Positions 33,910 through 42,777 of a stretch of 64,000 bases of DNA are shown in pieces. Below the pieces are notes generated by a model that saw only the letters and a list, made by a program, of their open reading frames with translations, did not search any database and was not told the origin of the DNA. The first letter of the stretch is position 1; each line of letters begins with the position of its first letter. This stretch comes from Burkholderiales bacterium. GTDB lineage: Bacteria; Pseudomonadota; Gammaproteobacteria; Burkholderiales; Nitrosomonadaceae. The translations under genes were made by a program, and so were the position numbers. The DNA is taken from NCBI GenBank assembly GCA_024235735.1, contig JACKLU010000001.1, positions 1 to 64,000 on the forward strand, given 5' to 3'.

Positions 33910-34620
33910 ATGACGGCAAGAATCATCATCGTGGAAGACGAACCTGCTATTCAGCAAATGATTGCGCTCACTATTATACAGGCGGGTTATAAACCCGTGT
34001 ATGCACGTGACGCCGAAGAAGCGATGATTCAGATCAATGAAGCACTGCCGGACCTGATTCTGCTTGACTGGATGCTGCCGAAAATGAGCGGTATTGAATT
34101 TGCGCGCATGTTGCGCAGGAATTCGCGCACACAGCGGATACCGATTATCATGTTGACTGCGCGCACGGATGAAAACGATAAAGTGAGCGGCCTTGAAATC
34201 GGTGCTGACGATTACGTGACGAAGCCTTTTTCGCCGCGTGAATTGATTGCGCGAATCAAAGCGGTGCTCCGCAGGCGTGCGCCGGAAGCATTGGATGAAA
34301 CGGTGGCTGTTGACGGTCTTGTATTCGATCCTGTGAATCATCGCGTCACTGCGGGCGACAATGAAGTCACGCTCGGCCCGACAGAATACCGTCTGCTGCA
34401 TTTTCTCATGACGCATGCCGACCGCGTTTATTCCCGCGCACAATTGCTTGACCGGGTGTGGGGCGATCACGTTTTCGTGGAAGAGAGAACAGTCGATGTG
34501 CATATCCGGCGTCTGCGCAAGGCACTGGAAGCAGTTGGTAAGGAAACGCTGATCCAGACCGTGCGCGGAGCCGGATATCGTTTCTCCGCGCATGCCGATT
34601 CAACATTGGATATGCTGTGA
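33910..34620 (+). CDS. phoB: Phosphate-regulon response regulator PhoB
   Basis: 236 residues. The receiver domain has the acidic pair (VEDEPA), phospho-acceptor Asp in LLDWMLP (about residue 54), and the conserved Thr and Lys (MLTAR, TKPFSPRELIARI). The C-terminal winged helix (residues about 135-232) ends in VHIRRLRKALE and TVRGAGYRFS, the OmpR/PhoB DNA recognition region. The ATG at 33910 is used; a GTG at 33901 is in frame. phoR follows, 99 bases downstream, with a hairpin between. Confidence 0.94.
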   Translation: MTARIIIVEDEPAIQQMIALTIIQAGYKPVYARDAEEAMIQINEALPDLILLDWMLPKMSGIEFARMLRRNSRTQRIPIIMLTARTDENDKVSGLEIGADDYVTKPFSPRELIARIKAVLRRRAPEALDETVAVDGLVFDPVNHRVTAGDNEVTLGPTEYRLLHFLMTHADRVYSRAQLLDRVWGDHVFVEERTVDVHIRRLRKALEAVGKETLIQTVRGAGYRFSAHADSTLDML

Positions 34621-34680
34621 AAACAAGTGTTTTGGATTCAATCAGTTTTCAGGGCTATTCTGAAAAGATTTGGCGGTTAG

Positions 34681-34705
34681 TCCGGATTCTGCTGTCCGGA
34701 TTTTT
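34681..34705 (+). terminator. Hairpin with T-run between phoB and phoR
   Basis: TCCGGA (34681-34686) pairs with TCCGGA (34695-34700) around TTCTGCTG, followed by TTTTT. A short intrinsic terminator or attenuator that could lower phoR expression relative to phoB. Confidence 0.5.
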
Positions 34706-34719
34706 ATAAGGTACTGCAT

Positions 34720-36033
34720 GTGTCTGATATTTTTCGGCGTCTTGGATTAGTTTTAGCTGCCGCAATCGTTGCGTTACTGACCGGAATGATCAGTGGCGCG
34801 GTTTATGGCTGGTTCTTCTTGAGTGTTGTTCTGCTGATTCTGGTTATCCACCATACACGCCATTTGATTGCGCTGGAGGAATGGCTGCTGATTTCGGATC
34901 ATACTTCGACGAGTATCCCGGCGGGCTCTGGCGCTTGGGATGCTGTCTTTGCCCATCTGGCGCGGTATGTCCGCTCGCAGAACAAGAGTCAGCAACTCAT
35001 GGATCTTGAATTGAAGCAGCTGCAGAATGTAACGGCTGCGATGCCTGATGGCATGGTTATTCTGGATGAAACGGATCATATCCAATGGTGCGATCCGGTT
35101 GCGGAAAAACATCTGGGCATCAATCTTGAACTCGATCAAGGACAACAGATCACCAATATGGTGCGGCAACAGTCGTTCGTCGAGTATCTCGCAGCACGTA
35201 AATTCAACAAGCCATTGATGCTGAAACAAATGCGCCATCATCGTTTGACGCTTTTGATTCAGCTGGTGCCTTACGGCAAGAACCAGCGGCTGTTGATCAG
35301 CCGCGATGTGACCAGTTATGAACGCATTGAAACCATGCGCCGCGATTTTATCGCCAATATTTCACATGAATTACGCACGCCATTGACGGTCGTGAGCGGA
35401 TATCTTGAAATGCTCGCTGCTGAAGACGGCATTGATTCGGAATTGCAGCGGCTTGCCCTGACGGCAATGCAGGAACAGACGGCGCGCATGCAATGCCTGG
35501 TTGAGGATCTGCTGACGCTGTCACGCCTGGAAAATGCGTTGAACAAGCTGCATGAAAGTACTGTGGATATGCCATCGCTGCTGCGGGAACTGTATCGTGA
35601 AGCTGAGTCACTGAGCGCCGGAAAGCACAAAATCCATTTAGATATAGCCAGCGAAAACCAGATCCTCGGTAGCCGGGAGGAATTGCGCAGCGCAATGGGA
35701 AACCTGATCGGCAATGCGGTTCGCTATACGCCTGAAGGCGGCGAAATTCATATCTGCTGGAAAGTCAGGCATGGCAAGGGCCTGTTTTATGTCCGTGATA
35801 CCGGCGTTGGCATAGAACAGGCGCATATTCCGCGGCTCACCGAACGGTTTTATCGCGTGGATAACAGCCGTTCCAGAGATACCGGCGGCACCGGACTCGG
35901 GCTGGCGATTGTGAAACATGTGCTCAACCGCCATCAGGCGCGCCTGAAAATAACCAGCACGATAGGAAAAGGTAGCGAATTCTGCATTCAGTTCCCGGCA
36001 AAAAGATTGATTGCAGGCACTTTGCATGGATGA
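34720..36033 (+). CDS. phoR: Phosphate-regulon sensor kinase PhoR
   Basis: 437 residues. Two membrane helices near the N-terminus (RLGLVLAAAIVALLTGMI and GWFFLSVVLLILVI), a PAS region (about 95-190), the HisKA box RRDFIANISHELRTPLTVVSG with the phospho-accepting His, and the ATPase with NLIGNAVRYTPEGG, DTGVGIEQ and GGTGLGLAIVKHV. The start is GTG at 34720, with AAGG 8 bases before. The gene pair with phoB supports the phosphate role, but no pst or phoU gene is in the window. It converges with the CHASE2 gene. Confidence 0.93.
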   Translation: MSDIFRRLGLVLAAAIVALLTGMISGAVYGWFFLSVVLLILVIHHTRHLIALEEWLLISDHTSTSIPAGSGAWDAVFAHLARYVRSQNKSQQLMDLELKQLQNVTAAMPDGMVILDETDHIQWCDPVAEKHLGINLELDQGQQITNMVRQQSFVEYLAARKFNKPLMLKQMRHHRLTLLIQLVPYGKNQRLLISRDVTSYERIETMRRDFIANISHELRTPLTVVSGYLEMLAAEDGIDSELQRLALTAMQEQTARMQCLVEDLLTLSRLENALNKLHESTVDMPSLLRELYREAESLSAGKHKIHLDIASENQILGSREELRSAMGNLIGNAVRYTPEGGEIHICWKVRHGKGLFYVRDTGVGIEQAHIPRLTERFYRVDNSRSRDTGGTGLGLAIVKHVLNRHQARLKITSTIGKGSEFCIQFPAKRLIAGTLHG

Positions 36034-36114
36034 ATCGGGTCTGCGATTTTAGTTTGTGCCAGCAGAGCAGGCAGCCGGTTTTTCAGGCAACAGCAATCAC
36101 CGTATTGACACTTC

Positions 36115-38994
36115 TCAACCGGCTTCCAGTTGTTTTCCGGCAGTCATTTTTTTGGTGATCAATTCCAGAAGTGTGGGATACGGGACTGGACGGCTGAAGA
36201 AATAGCCTTGCTGATACCGGCACTGATGCTGCAACAGCATCTGGGATTGCTGCTCGGTTTCCACGCCTTCCGCGACAACGGTCAGCCCCAGGTTCGCACC
36301 CAGACCGATAATAGCCTGAACAATTTTCTGATCGTTCTGATTTTGATCCAGTGTGCGAATGAAGGATTTATCAATCTTCAGGATGTCGATTGGCAATTCA
36401 CGCAGCAAAGTAAGCGATGAATAGCCGGTACCGAAATCATCCAGTGCAATCAGGATGCCAACGGCCTTGATTTGCGCCAGAATGTCACTGGCGCGCTCGG
36501 TATTGTTGACAAGCGCGCTTTCGGTAATTTCGAGCATCAACGCGGATGAAGGTAATCCGGTTTCCCGCAGTATTTTAAAAACCGTTTCCAGAAACTCCGG
36601 ATTAGTGAGTTGCCGTGGGTTGACGTTGACGGATACTTTTACCGGATAGCCTGCCTGCAACAGTTGGTTGGTGAACAGGCAGGAAATCGACAGCACGCGC
36701 TCTCCAAGTTGTCCGATGAGCCCGATATTCTCCGCCAGCGGCACGAATTCACTCGGTGGCAAAAAACCGCGCTCAGGGTGCTGCCAGCGAACCAGTGCCT
36801 CGATATGCGTGATATTTTCCGATACCACATTGGTGATCGGCTGAAAAAAAACCTGCAATTCATTGCATTCGATCGCTGTGCGCAGATCTTTTTCCAATTC
36901 GAGTCGGTCCCGTGTCCAGATGACGGAAGACTGCGGTGAATACAAATCAAAACGATTGCCACCTTCGCGTTTTGCCTGGTACATCGCAGTGCCTGCTTTT
37001 TCCAGTACCAGGTCGCTGGAAAGGCCATCCTGCGGATAGAAACTGATGCCGATACTTGCCGAGAGAAAAATTCGCATGCCATCAATTTCAAAGTATTGCT
37101 CTATGACACGCAGTATTTTTTGTGCGATTTCAGCAACCGATTGGCTGCTGCTTAAATGGTCAAGAAGCATAATGAATTCATCTCCGCCCCAGCGCGCAAT
37201 CATGCCTTGTTGTGCGACAATTCGGTTCAGGCGCCATGCAACGATGCGTAGCAGCTTGTCTCCAGCCTGATGGCCCATGGCGTCATTGATTTTTTTAAAA
37301 TTATCCAATGTAACAAAAAATACGGTAATGGTTTTTTCCGTACCTTGAACCGATTTGATCAGTTGATCGAAACGGGATAATAATTTTGCGCGGTTCGGCA
37401 GTTTGGTCAGCGCATCATATTCTTCTTGAAAGGCGACACGCTGCGCCAGCTTGACGGTGTCGGTAATATCGGTCATTGATATGACCGATCCGATTAAAAC
37501 ATGCTTTTCATCGCGCAGCTGATTACGGGTGATGCGAACATTGCGGCGATCGTTGAATGCTGTCCTGATCTGACATTCCAGTGTTCCGGGGGCATCCAGA
37601 CCGGGCTCCGGACTAACACAGGAAATCTGATCCGCCGGAGTGTAATCTGGTGCAGGTTCAATATTGACAATCTGGCGCAACAGCTTGCCGGTAACTTGAT
37701 TGAGTTGTGTCCGCAGAATATTTTCACCTCCGCGGTTGATATAAATCACATGATCACTGGCATCAGTAATAATGACACCGTCGCCGATGGTTTCGAGCGC
37801 GGTGGTTGACTGTATCTTGTTGATTAAAAATGAACGGAGAAATTGATTGATACGATACCAGTTCCACAAGGGATAACTGGCGATAACGCCGAACAGAGCG
37901 GCTCCCGGGGGTACCCAGAGGCGTGTTAAATGCAGTGACAGATAAGCCAGAATAAGTGTGAACAGCAGCAATGCCAGCAGCAGCGGGATAGTGAAATTCT
38001 TTTTTAGAGCGCCGGTGACAATCAGAATCAGCATGATCCATGACAGCGTAATCAGGATTGTTACCGCAGTGGAAGCGGGGTGAATCATGCGGTTGTGCTG
38101 AATCATCGAATAAACGTTCGCATGCCACTCAACACCGGTCATCGGCTGTCTGTTTATCAATGATGCCGGTGTCGCGAAACGCGTTCCCATTCCGGTTGCG
38201 GTCATTCCGATGAGGATTGCCTTGCCGCTGAGGCCGGCCAGCACGTCATCATCAAATAGAACGCGGGCGTAACTGACTTGCGGAAAGCTTCCGGGTTTGC
38301 CGGTAAACGGGATGAGCACTTCATCGGCGCGCGTCCAGAATCTGCCTTGATGGGGCGGGACAGGTGTTTCCGCCTTGTGTTCCTGATCAGGGAAGTGGGC
38401 TTTAGCCGGAGATATTTTTTCCGCCGCCAGAAGCAGTCCCAGCGCGGGCCACACAGGCATGTTGATGCCCGCGTGCAGAAAAACGCGCCGTGCAACCGCA
38501 TCGTTGTCGAGTTCGATGTCGGTGTGCGCCAGCGCGGCGTGACGACTGAACAGCGGGTGTGGCATGGCCAGCGTCAAAAAATCGGATTCGGCGGTTGGTG
38601 CTGGCGCAACCGGAAAAATGATACGGCCATGCGCGGCAATCGCTTCGGATAACAGTTGATCAGCGTGAGGATCACTGACTTGCAGCTCGGAAAACAACAG
38701 ATCAAACGCTGTCGTTTGATTGCCAATAGCTGCCAGACGATTGATCAATTCGGCATGCACGCCTCTGGACCAGGGCCAGCCACCAAGTTCCCGGATGCTT
38801 GCATCGTCAATGGCGACAATGATGAGATCCGCTTCCTCCGCGGGTAATTGGAGCGTGTTCATGACATCATAAATGACAAAATCGATGCGCTCCATAATTT
38901 CCGTGTAGCTGATGATCGCAATAATTGCCAGCAGCGCCAGGATGCGTAACATGAAAGTATCGTATTGCCGTCGCAGATGTTTCAGATAAATCAT
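36115..38994 (-). CDS. CHASE2-PAS-GGDEF-EAL cyclic-di-GMP signalling protein
   Basis: 959 residues. One membrane helix near the N-terminus, an extracytoplasmic CHASE2 domain (about 45-300, with AFDLLFSE and GKAILIGMTATG), three membrane helices (about 305-375), a PAS domain (395-510), GGDEF (about 520-690) with an intact RWGGDEFIMLL site, and EAL (about 700-945). The EAL motif HIEALVRWQHPE, NPRQLTN and DDFGTGYSSL are present, so both synthase and phosphodiesterase sites look intact. It overlaps the end of the FecR-LysM gene by four bases, so the two are translated together. It presumably senses a periplasmic signal with CHASE2. Confidence 0.93.
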   Translation of the reverse strand: MIYLKHLRRQYDTFMLRILALLAIIAIISYTEIMERIDFVIYDVMNTLQLPAEEADLIIVAIDDASIRELGGWPWSRGVHAELINRLAAIGNQTTAFDLLFSELQVSDPHADQLLSEAIAAHGRIIFPVAPAPTAESDFLTLAMPHPLFSRHAALAHTDIELDNDAVARRVFLHAGINMPVWPALGLLLAAEKISPAKAHFPDQEHKAETPVPPHQGRFWTRADEVLIPFTGKPGSFPQVSYARVLFDDDVLAGLSGKAILIGMTATGMGTRFATPASLINRQPMTGVEWHANVYSMIQHNRMIHPASTAVTILITLSWIMLILIVTGALKKNFTIPLLLALLLFTLILAYLSLHLTRLWVPPGAALFGVIASYPLWNWYRINQFLRSFLINKIQSTTALETIGDGVIITDASDHVIYINRGGENILRTQLNQVTGKLLRQIVNIEPAPDYTPADQISCVSPEPGLDAPGTLECQIRTAFNDRRNVRITRNQLRDEKHVLIGSVISMTDITDTVKLAQRVAFQEEYDALTKLPNRAKLLSRFDQLIKSVQGTEKTITVFFVTLDNFKKINDAMGHQAGDKLLRIVAWRLNRIVAQQGMIARWGGDEFIMLLDHLSSSQSVAEIAQKILRVIEQYFEIDGMRIFLSASIGISFYPQDGLSSDLVLEKAGTAMYQAKREGGNRFDLYSPQSSVIWTRDRLELEKDLRTAIECNELQVFFQPITNVVSENITHIEALVRWQHPERGFLPPSEFVPLAENIGLIGQLGERVLSISCLFTNQLLQAGYPVKVSVNVNPRQLTNPEFLETVFKILRETGLPSSALMLEITESALVNNTERASDILAQIKAVGILIALDDFGTGYSSLTLLRELPIDILKIDKSFIRTLDQNQNDQKIVQAIIGLGANLGLTVVAEGVETEQQSQMLLQHQCRYQQGYFFSRPVPYPTLLELITKKMTAGKQLEAG

Positions 38995-40649
38995 ATGAGA
39001 ACAAGCAATGGCAGCAGCATCAGCATGAGTAACCAGTAAGGTATGTCGCGGGGAACCTCAATCACCTGCGCCGATCCCCAGGGTCCCTGGAATCCATCGG
39101 CCTCGATTGTTTTGGTGCGTAGGTAGTAGGTGCCACCGCCGGGCTTGGCAACAGTAACCCGTGCTGCTGTGGTGATTTCATCATGAAGAATTTGAGTGAA
39201 AGCCGCATCCTGCGCAAACTGAAAATGAAAATGCTGCCCCTCGGCGGGGGCGCGCCACGCGAAAATCAATTCGTCGTTATTGATTTCCGTGTCTTCCAGC
39301 AGCGGGCCGGGGTAGGGCACTCTGAAAGGCATGGTATCGCTGAAGGGTCCTGCGCCTTCATGAGCGGAAACTGAAAAAATCCGCCAGAAATAATGCCCTG
39401 GGGCCAGTGTATCAGGCAAGGTTATGCTGTTGCCTTTAACCTCGGGATTAAAATAAATCACGCTGGAAAAATCGGCTGCCTGACTGATCATGACGGCATA
39501 ATGCGAAGCTTCCGATTGCAGCGCCCAGCTGAATTCCTGGTTTTCGGCGGCAGTCATTCCGTTGGGGAGCGGTGCAATGACAAAAGGCGGTTCCGGATGC
39601 GCATTGAGTCCAAAGGGGATGGCCGCGTCATAGCCTTCGATTCCGGAGCCGTCTATGCCGCGGATTCTGAGCCAGTAATGTCCATCGGGGATGCTGCCGT
39701 CGCGAAAAGGCAGCGCCGTGGTAACAAATTCCGACCAGAGGCTATTGAATTCGGAATCAATGGCGATTTGCGCGCGATACGCCTGTGCGCCTTCCAGTGG
39801 TGCTGGATGGATAACAAGAGGAAGGCTTTCATAATAACGACTGGTCCCAGTCAAATCCGGCGCCTGTAGCAACTTTACGGGCGACGCTGGCGATGCGCCG
39901 ATTGATGTGACAGTGCCAAAGCCGCCTGTCAAGGTGATGTTTTCTGAAACCGCGTTGACTTCGACAACGCCTTTTAACACCTCGTTGACAGTGGCCGAAT
40001 GTGAGTCAAGCGTACCGACACGAAAGTCGGTGCCTCTGACGGAACTTATGGCAGAAGGCGTCTGAATCCGGAAGCGAGTGCCTGTTGATTCCTCAGGCAC
40101 TGAATTTTCCGTACGCCCTGCTTCCAGCCGAATCAGCGTGTCCACCAGGCCATAGTCGCCAAATATTTTTAGCGTGTCCAGCCGTACGCTACTGTTGCCC
40201 TGCACGCGCATACGGGATTGATCGGCAAATTCAACGGTAATAAAAGAATCGTTCGCGCATTGAATGCTGTCCCCAGCCGTGAGCAGCATGCCATTCGTTG
40301 CGGGCAGAACAGTCTGGTCAGGGTGTGTGATGCGGACACTGCCGTGCACGTTGATCACCCGGGCTTGAACATCTTTTGTTATCTTTGTCCAGGCGACAGG
40401 AATACGGAGCCGGGTTCCAGGTGGGATAACATAGGGGTTGTTGATTTGATTCAGCTGTTGCAGGCGTCTGACATAGTGAATGTCGGTGAGATGACGCTCG
40501 GTTATATTCCACAGGTTATCACCCGGTTTGACGGTATAAATCCATTCTTCAGCAGCCAGCGCGGAAAAAGCAAGACAAGTCAAAAAAAACGCCAACCAGA
40601 CGCGCTGCAAACCTTTTGAAGTAATGCGCGGAAAGCAAGTTTGATTCAT
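38991..40649 (-). CDS. Exported LysM-FecR domain protein, C-terminal anchor
   Basis: 552 residues. A signal peptide (VWLAFFLTCLAFSALAA) is followed by a LysM domain (EWIYTVKPGDNLWNITERHLT, about residues 36-85) that binds peptidoglycan, then a FecR domain (VRITHPDQ, VEFADQSRMRVQGNSSVRLD, SSVRGTDFRVG; about 105-230) and a long region with fibronectin-type repeats (YFWRIFSV, YYLRTKTIEADG). A hydrophobic C-terminal segment (IPYWLLMLMLLPLLVLI) anchors it. FecR domains here are not next to a sigma factor; instead the gene is fused in frame order with a CHASE2 receptor gene, an association seen in other Proteobacteria. Confidence 0.9.
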   Translation of the reverse strand: MNQTCFPRITSKGLQRVWLAFFLTCLAFSALAAEEWIYTVKPGDNLWNITERHLTDIHYVRRLQQLNQINNPYVIPPGTRLRIPVAWTKITKDVQARVINVHGSVRITHPDQTVLPATNGMLLTAGDSIQCANDSFITVEFADQSRMRVQGNSSVRLDTLKIFGDYGLVDTLIRLEAGRTENSVPEESTGTRFRIQTPSAISSVRGTDFRVGTLDSHSATVNEVLKGVVEVNAVSENITLTGGFGTVTSIGASPASPVKLLQAPDLTGTSRYYESLPLVIHPAPLEGAQAYRAQIAIDSEFNSLWSEFVTTALPFRDGSIPDGHYWLRIRGIDGSGIEGYDAAIPFGLNAHPEPPFVIAPLPNGMTAAENQEFSWALQSEASHYAVMISQAADFSSVIYFNPEVKGNSITLPDTLAPGHYFWRIFSVSAHEGAGPFSDTMPFRVPYPGPLLEDTEINNDELIFAWRAPAEGQHFHFQFAQDAAFTQILHDEITTAARVTVAKPGGGTYYLRTKTIEADGFQGPWGSAQVIEVPRDIPYWLLMLMLLPLLVLI

Positions 40650-40773
40650 GGTTTAGTCTTCCTTAGCCGGGTTCAACGATTCGCTTTCGTTTATAAAAGC
40701 GCTCTAGTATGGATGATCCGAAGCATGCAATGCGATGTGGCGAACGGTACTAACCGGGTAATTCAACAACCTG

Positions 40774-41253
40774 TTAACTGGAAATATCGACTTCGGTGCC
40801 AACAGGCACTTTCTCGAAAAGCGTCAGTAAATCATGGTTGGCGACACGAATGCAACCAATGGAACCGGGTTTCCCCATTTCCACGCTGTCCGGTGTGCCA
40901 TGAATATAGATATACCGCCGCATAGTGTCAACCGGGCCAAGCCGGTTGTAGCCGGGTTCGCACCCGGATAACCATAGAATGCGTGTCAGTATCCAGTCCC
41001 GTTTGGGAAACTGTCTACCCAGTTCTGGTGTATAGATTTCGCCGGTGGGACGGCGGCGGATAAAAACTGTATTAACAGGCTGTCCGGCGCCGATTTTTGC
41101 GCGAATGATGTGCCTGCCAAGCGGCGTACGGAAGCTGCCTTGTTGCTGGCCTGTGCCGTTTCTTGCCGAAGAAATCAGGCACTGTTTAAGTATTGCGCCG
41201 TCGTCGTCAATTAACGTAAGCCGTTGATCCGAAATGGTGATGTTTATTTTCAT
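40774..41253 (-). CDS. L,D-transpeptidase-fold (YkuD) protein, no signal peptide
   Basis: 159 residues. The YkuD catalytic motif is YIHGTPDSVEMGKPGSIGCIRV, with His and the nucleophile Cys in SIGCIR; the fold begins INITISDQRLTLID and FRTPLGRHIIRAKIG. Enzymes of this family crosslink peptidoglycan or attach lipoproteins. There is no signal peptide, unusual for such an enzyme, although cytoplasmic-looking relatives occur in Betaproteobacteria. The ATG at 41253 overlaps the tadA stop (ATGA), so expression is coupled to tadA. The next gene downstream is the LysM-FecR gene. Confidence 0.85.
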   Translation of the reverse strand: MKINITISDQRLTLIDDDGAILKQCLISSARNGTGQQQGSFRTPLGRHIIRAKIGAGQPVNTVFIRRRPTGEIYTPELGRQFPKRDWILTRILWLSGCEPGYNRLGPVDTMRRYIYIHGTPDSVEMGKPGSIGCIRVANHDLLTLFEKVPVGTEVDISS

Positions 41254-41765
41254 AATAAAGCACACCCATCGTTGAGTGAGTTGGGGATTCTGTTTATTTT
41301 CTGCCGTTTTCTCCGCTCGGCAAAAAAACGTTTGAGCTGCCAGCTGGCTTCTTCGGCAAGAACACCGTTGTGCACTTGCAAATGATGATTCAATTGCGTG
41401 TTACCAGGCAAATTGATGACGCTGCCACAAACCCCGGTTTTGGGATCGGGCGCGGCGTAAACCAGACGCTCTACGCGTGCATGAAACAATGCGCCGATGC
41501 ACATAAGGCAAGGCTCCAGCGTGACATAAAGCGTGCAATTGAGCAGGCGGTAATTCCGCAGAAGCCGTCCTGCATCACGCAGCGCCATAACTTCGGCATG
41601 CGCGGTTGGATCCTGCGATGAAATAGGGCGGTTATAACCGCGACCGACAATCGTGTCATTGCGAACAATTACCGCACCCACCGGCACTTCGCCCAGTGTC
41701 TCGGCGATGGTGGCCTGTTCAAGCGCTGCGCGCATAAATTGTTTGTCTTTATCGCTGTTTGTCAT
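41250..41765 (-). CDS. tadA: tRNA-specific adenosine deaminase TadA
   Basis: 171 residues. Zinc deaminase motifs TAHAEVMALRDAGR (His and catalytic Glu) and EPCLMCIGAL (two Cys). The protein makes inosine at position 34 of tRNA-Arg. AAIRNDTIVGRGYNRPI-type segments are standard for TadA. A C-terminal extension (FFAERRKRQKINRIPNSLNDG) is longer than the E. coli tail. The last four bases overlap the start of the YkuD gene. Confidence 0.94.
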   Translation of the reverse strand: MTNSDKDKQFMRAALEQATIAETLGEVPVGAVIVRNDTIVGRGYNRPISSQDPTAHAEVMALRDAGRLLRNYRLLNCTLYVTLEPCLMCIGALFHARVERLVYAAPDPKTGVCGSVINLPGNTQLNHHLQVHNGVLAEEASWQLKRFFAERRKRQKINRIPNSLNDGCALL

Positions 41766-41833
41766 TGATAAGATTGACTGCTTTCGGGTATGCTGATTTT
41801 ACTTTTTATTGCATAGGCATTCCATCATAACGC

Positions 41834-42730
41834 ATGTTTAATCAGGCAAAAAATCATTTACACACACTGCGCGATCTGCTGCGTTTCGCGGTCAGTCAGT
41901 TCAATCAGGCCGGGCTTGTTTTTGGACATGGATCGGATACCGCTTACGACGAAGCGGCGTATCTTATTCTGCATACGCTGCATTTGCCGCTCGATCATCT
42001 GGAGCCTTTCCTGGATGCCCGCCTGACCAGCACGGAAGTAAGTCAGGTGCTCGATATCCTGGAGCGCCGCGTTACCGAAAGGCTACCGGCGGCCTATTTG
42101 ACGCATGAAGCCTGGCTTGGCAGTTATTCGTTTTATGTTGATCAGCGAGTGATCATCCCACGGTCATTTATTGCCGAACTGCTGCAAAACCGGCTGGAGC
42201 CATGGATTACAGACGCCGCGGAAATTCATGCCGTGCTGGATTTATGTACCGGCTCCGGGTGCCTTGCAATAGTATTGGCGCATGCATTCGAACAGGCTGA
42301 AATTGACGCCGTCGATATATCCACTGATGCACTGGCGGTTGCCAGCCGAAATATTGCGGATTATCAGTTACAGGAACGGGTGCGCCTGATGCAGTCGGAT
42401 TTGTTTGCCGGACTGGCAGGCAGACGTTACGATCTGATTATCAGCAATCCGCCCTATGTCAACGCGGAGTCGATGGCGGAGTTGCCCGAAGAATATCGCC
42501 ATGAACCGGTGAACGCGTTGGCCAGCGGCGCCGACGGACTGGAGGCAACACGGAAAATTCTGGCTGGCGCCGCCGCGCATTTGACTGATCAAGGTTTACT
42601 TGTCGTTGAAATCGGTCATAACCGCGATGCCGTGCTGCGTGAATATCCGCAAACGCCGTTTACCTGGCTGGAAACGAGCGCGGGCGATGAATTTGTGTTT
42701 CTATTGCGCCGTGATCAGCTTCCCGGCTGA
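41834..42730 (+). CDS. prmB: Ribosomal protein uL3 N5-glutamine methyltransferase PrmB
   Basis: 298 residues, methyltransferase of the HemK/PrmB type. VLDLCTGSGCLAIVLAHAF is the SAM motif, and the NPPY box reads LIISNPPYVNAESMAELPEEY. The glutamine to be methylated is on uL3. The N-terminal helical domain (LRDLLRFAVSQFNQAGLVFGHGSDTAYDEA) distinguishes PrmB from PrmC. It is convergent with rluB. Confidence 0.92.
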   Translation: MFNQAKNHLHTLRDLLRFAVSQFNQAGLVFGHGSDTAYDEAAYLILHTLHLPLDHLEPFLDARLTSTEVSQVLDILERRVTERLPAAYLTHEAWLGSYSFYVDQRVIIPRSFIAELLQNRLEPWITDAAEIHAVLDLCTGSGCLAIVLAHAFEQAEIDAVDISTDALAVASRNIADYQLQERVRLMQSDLFAGLAGRRYDLIISNPPYVNAESMAELPEEYRHEPVNALASGADGLEATRKILAGAAAHLTDQGLLVVEIGHNRDAVLREYPQTPFTWLETSAGDEFVFLLRRDQLPG

Positions 42731-42777
42731 GGGGCGTATGGCTGAAAAATCCGGCTGAAGATCCTGTTAACAGCCTG

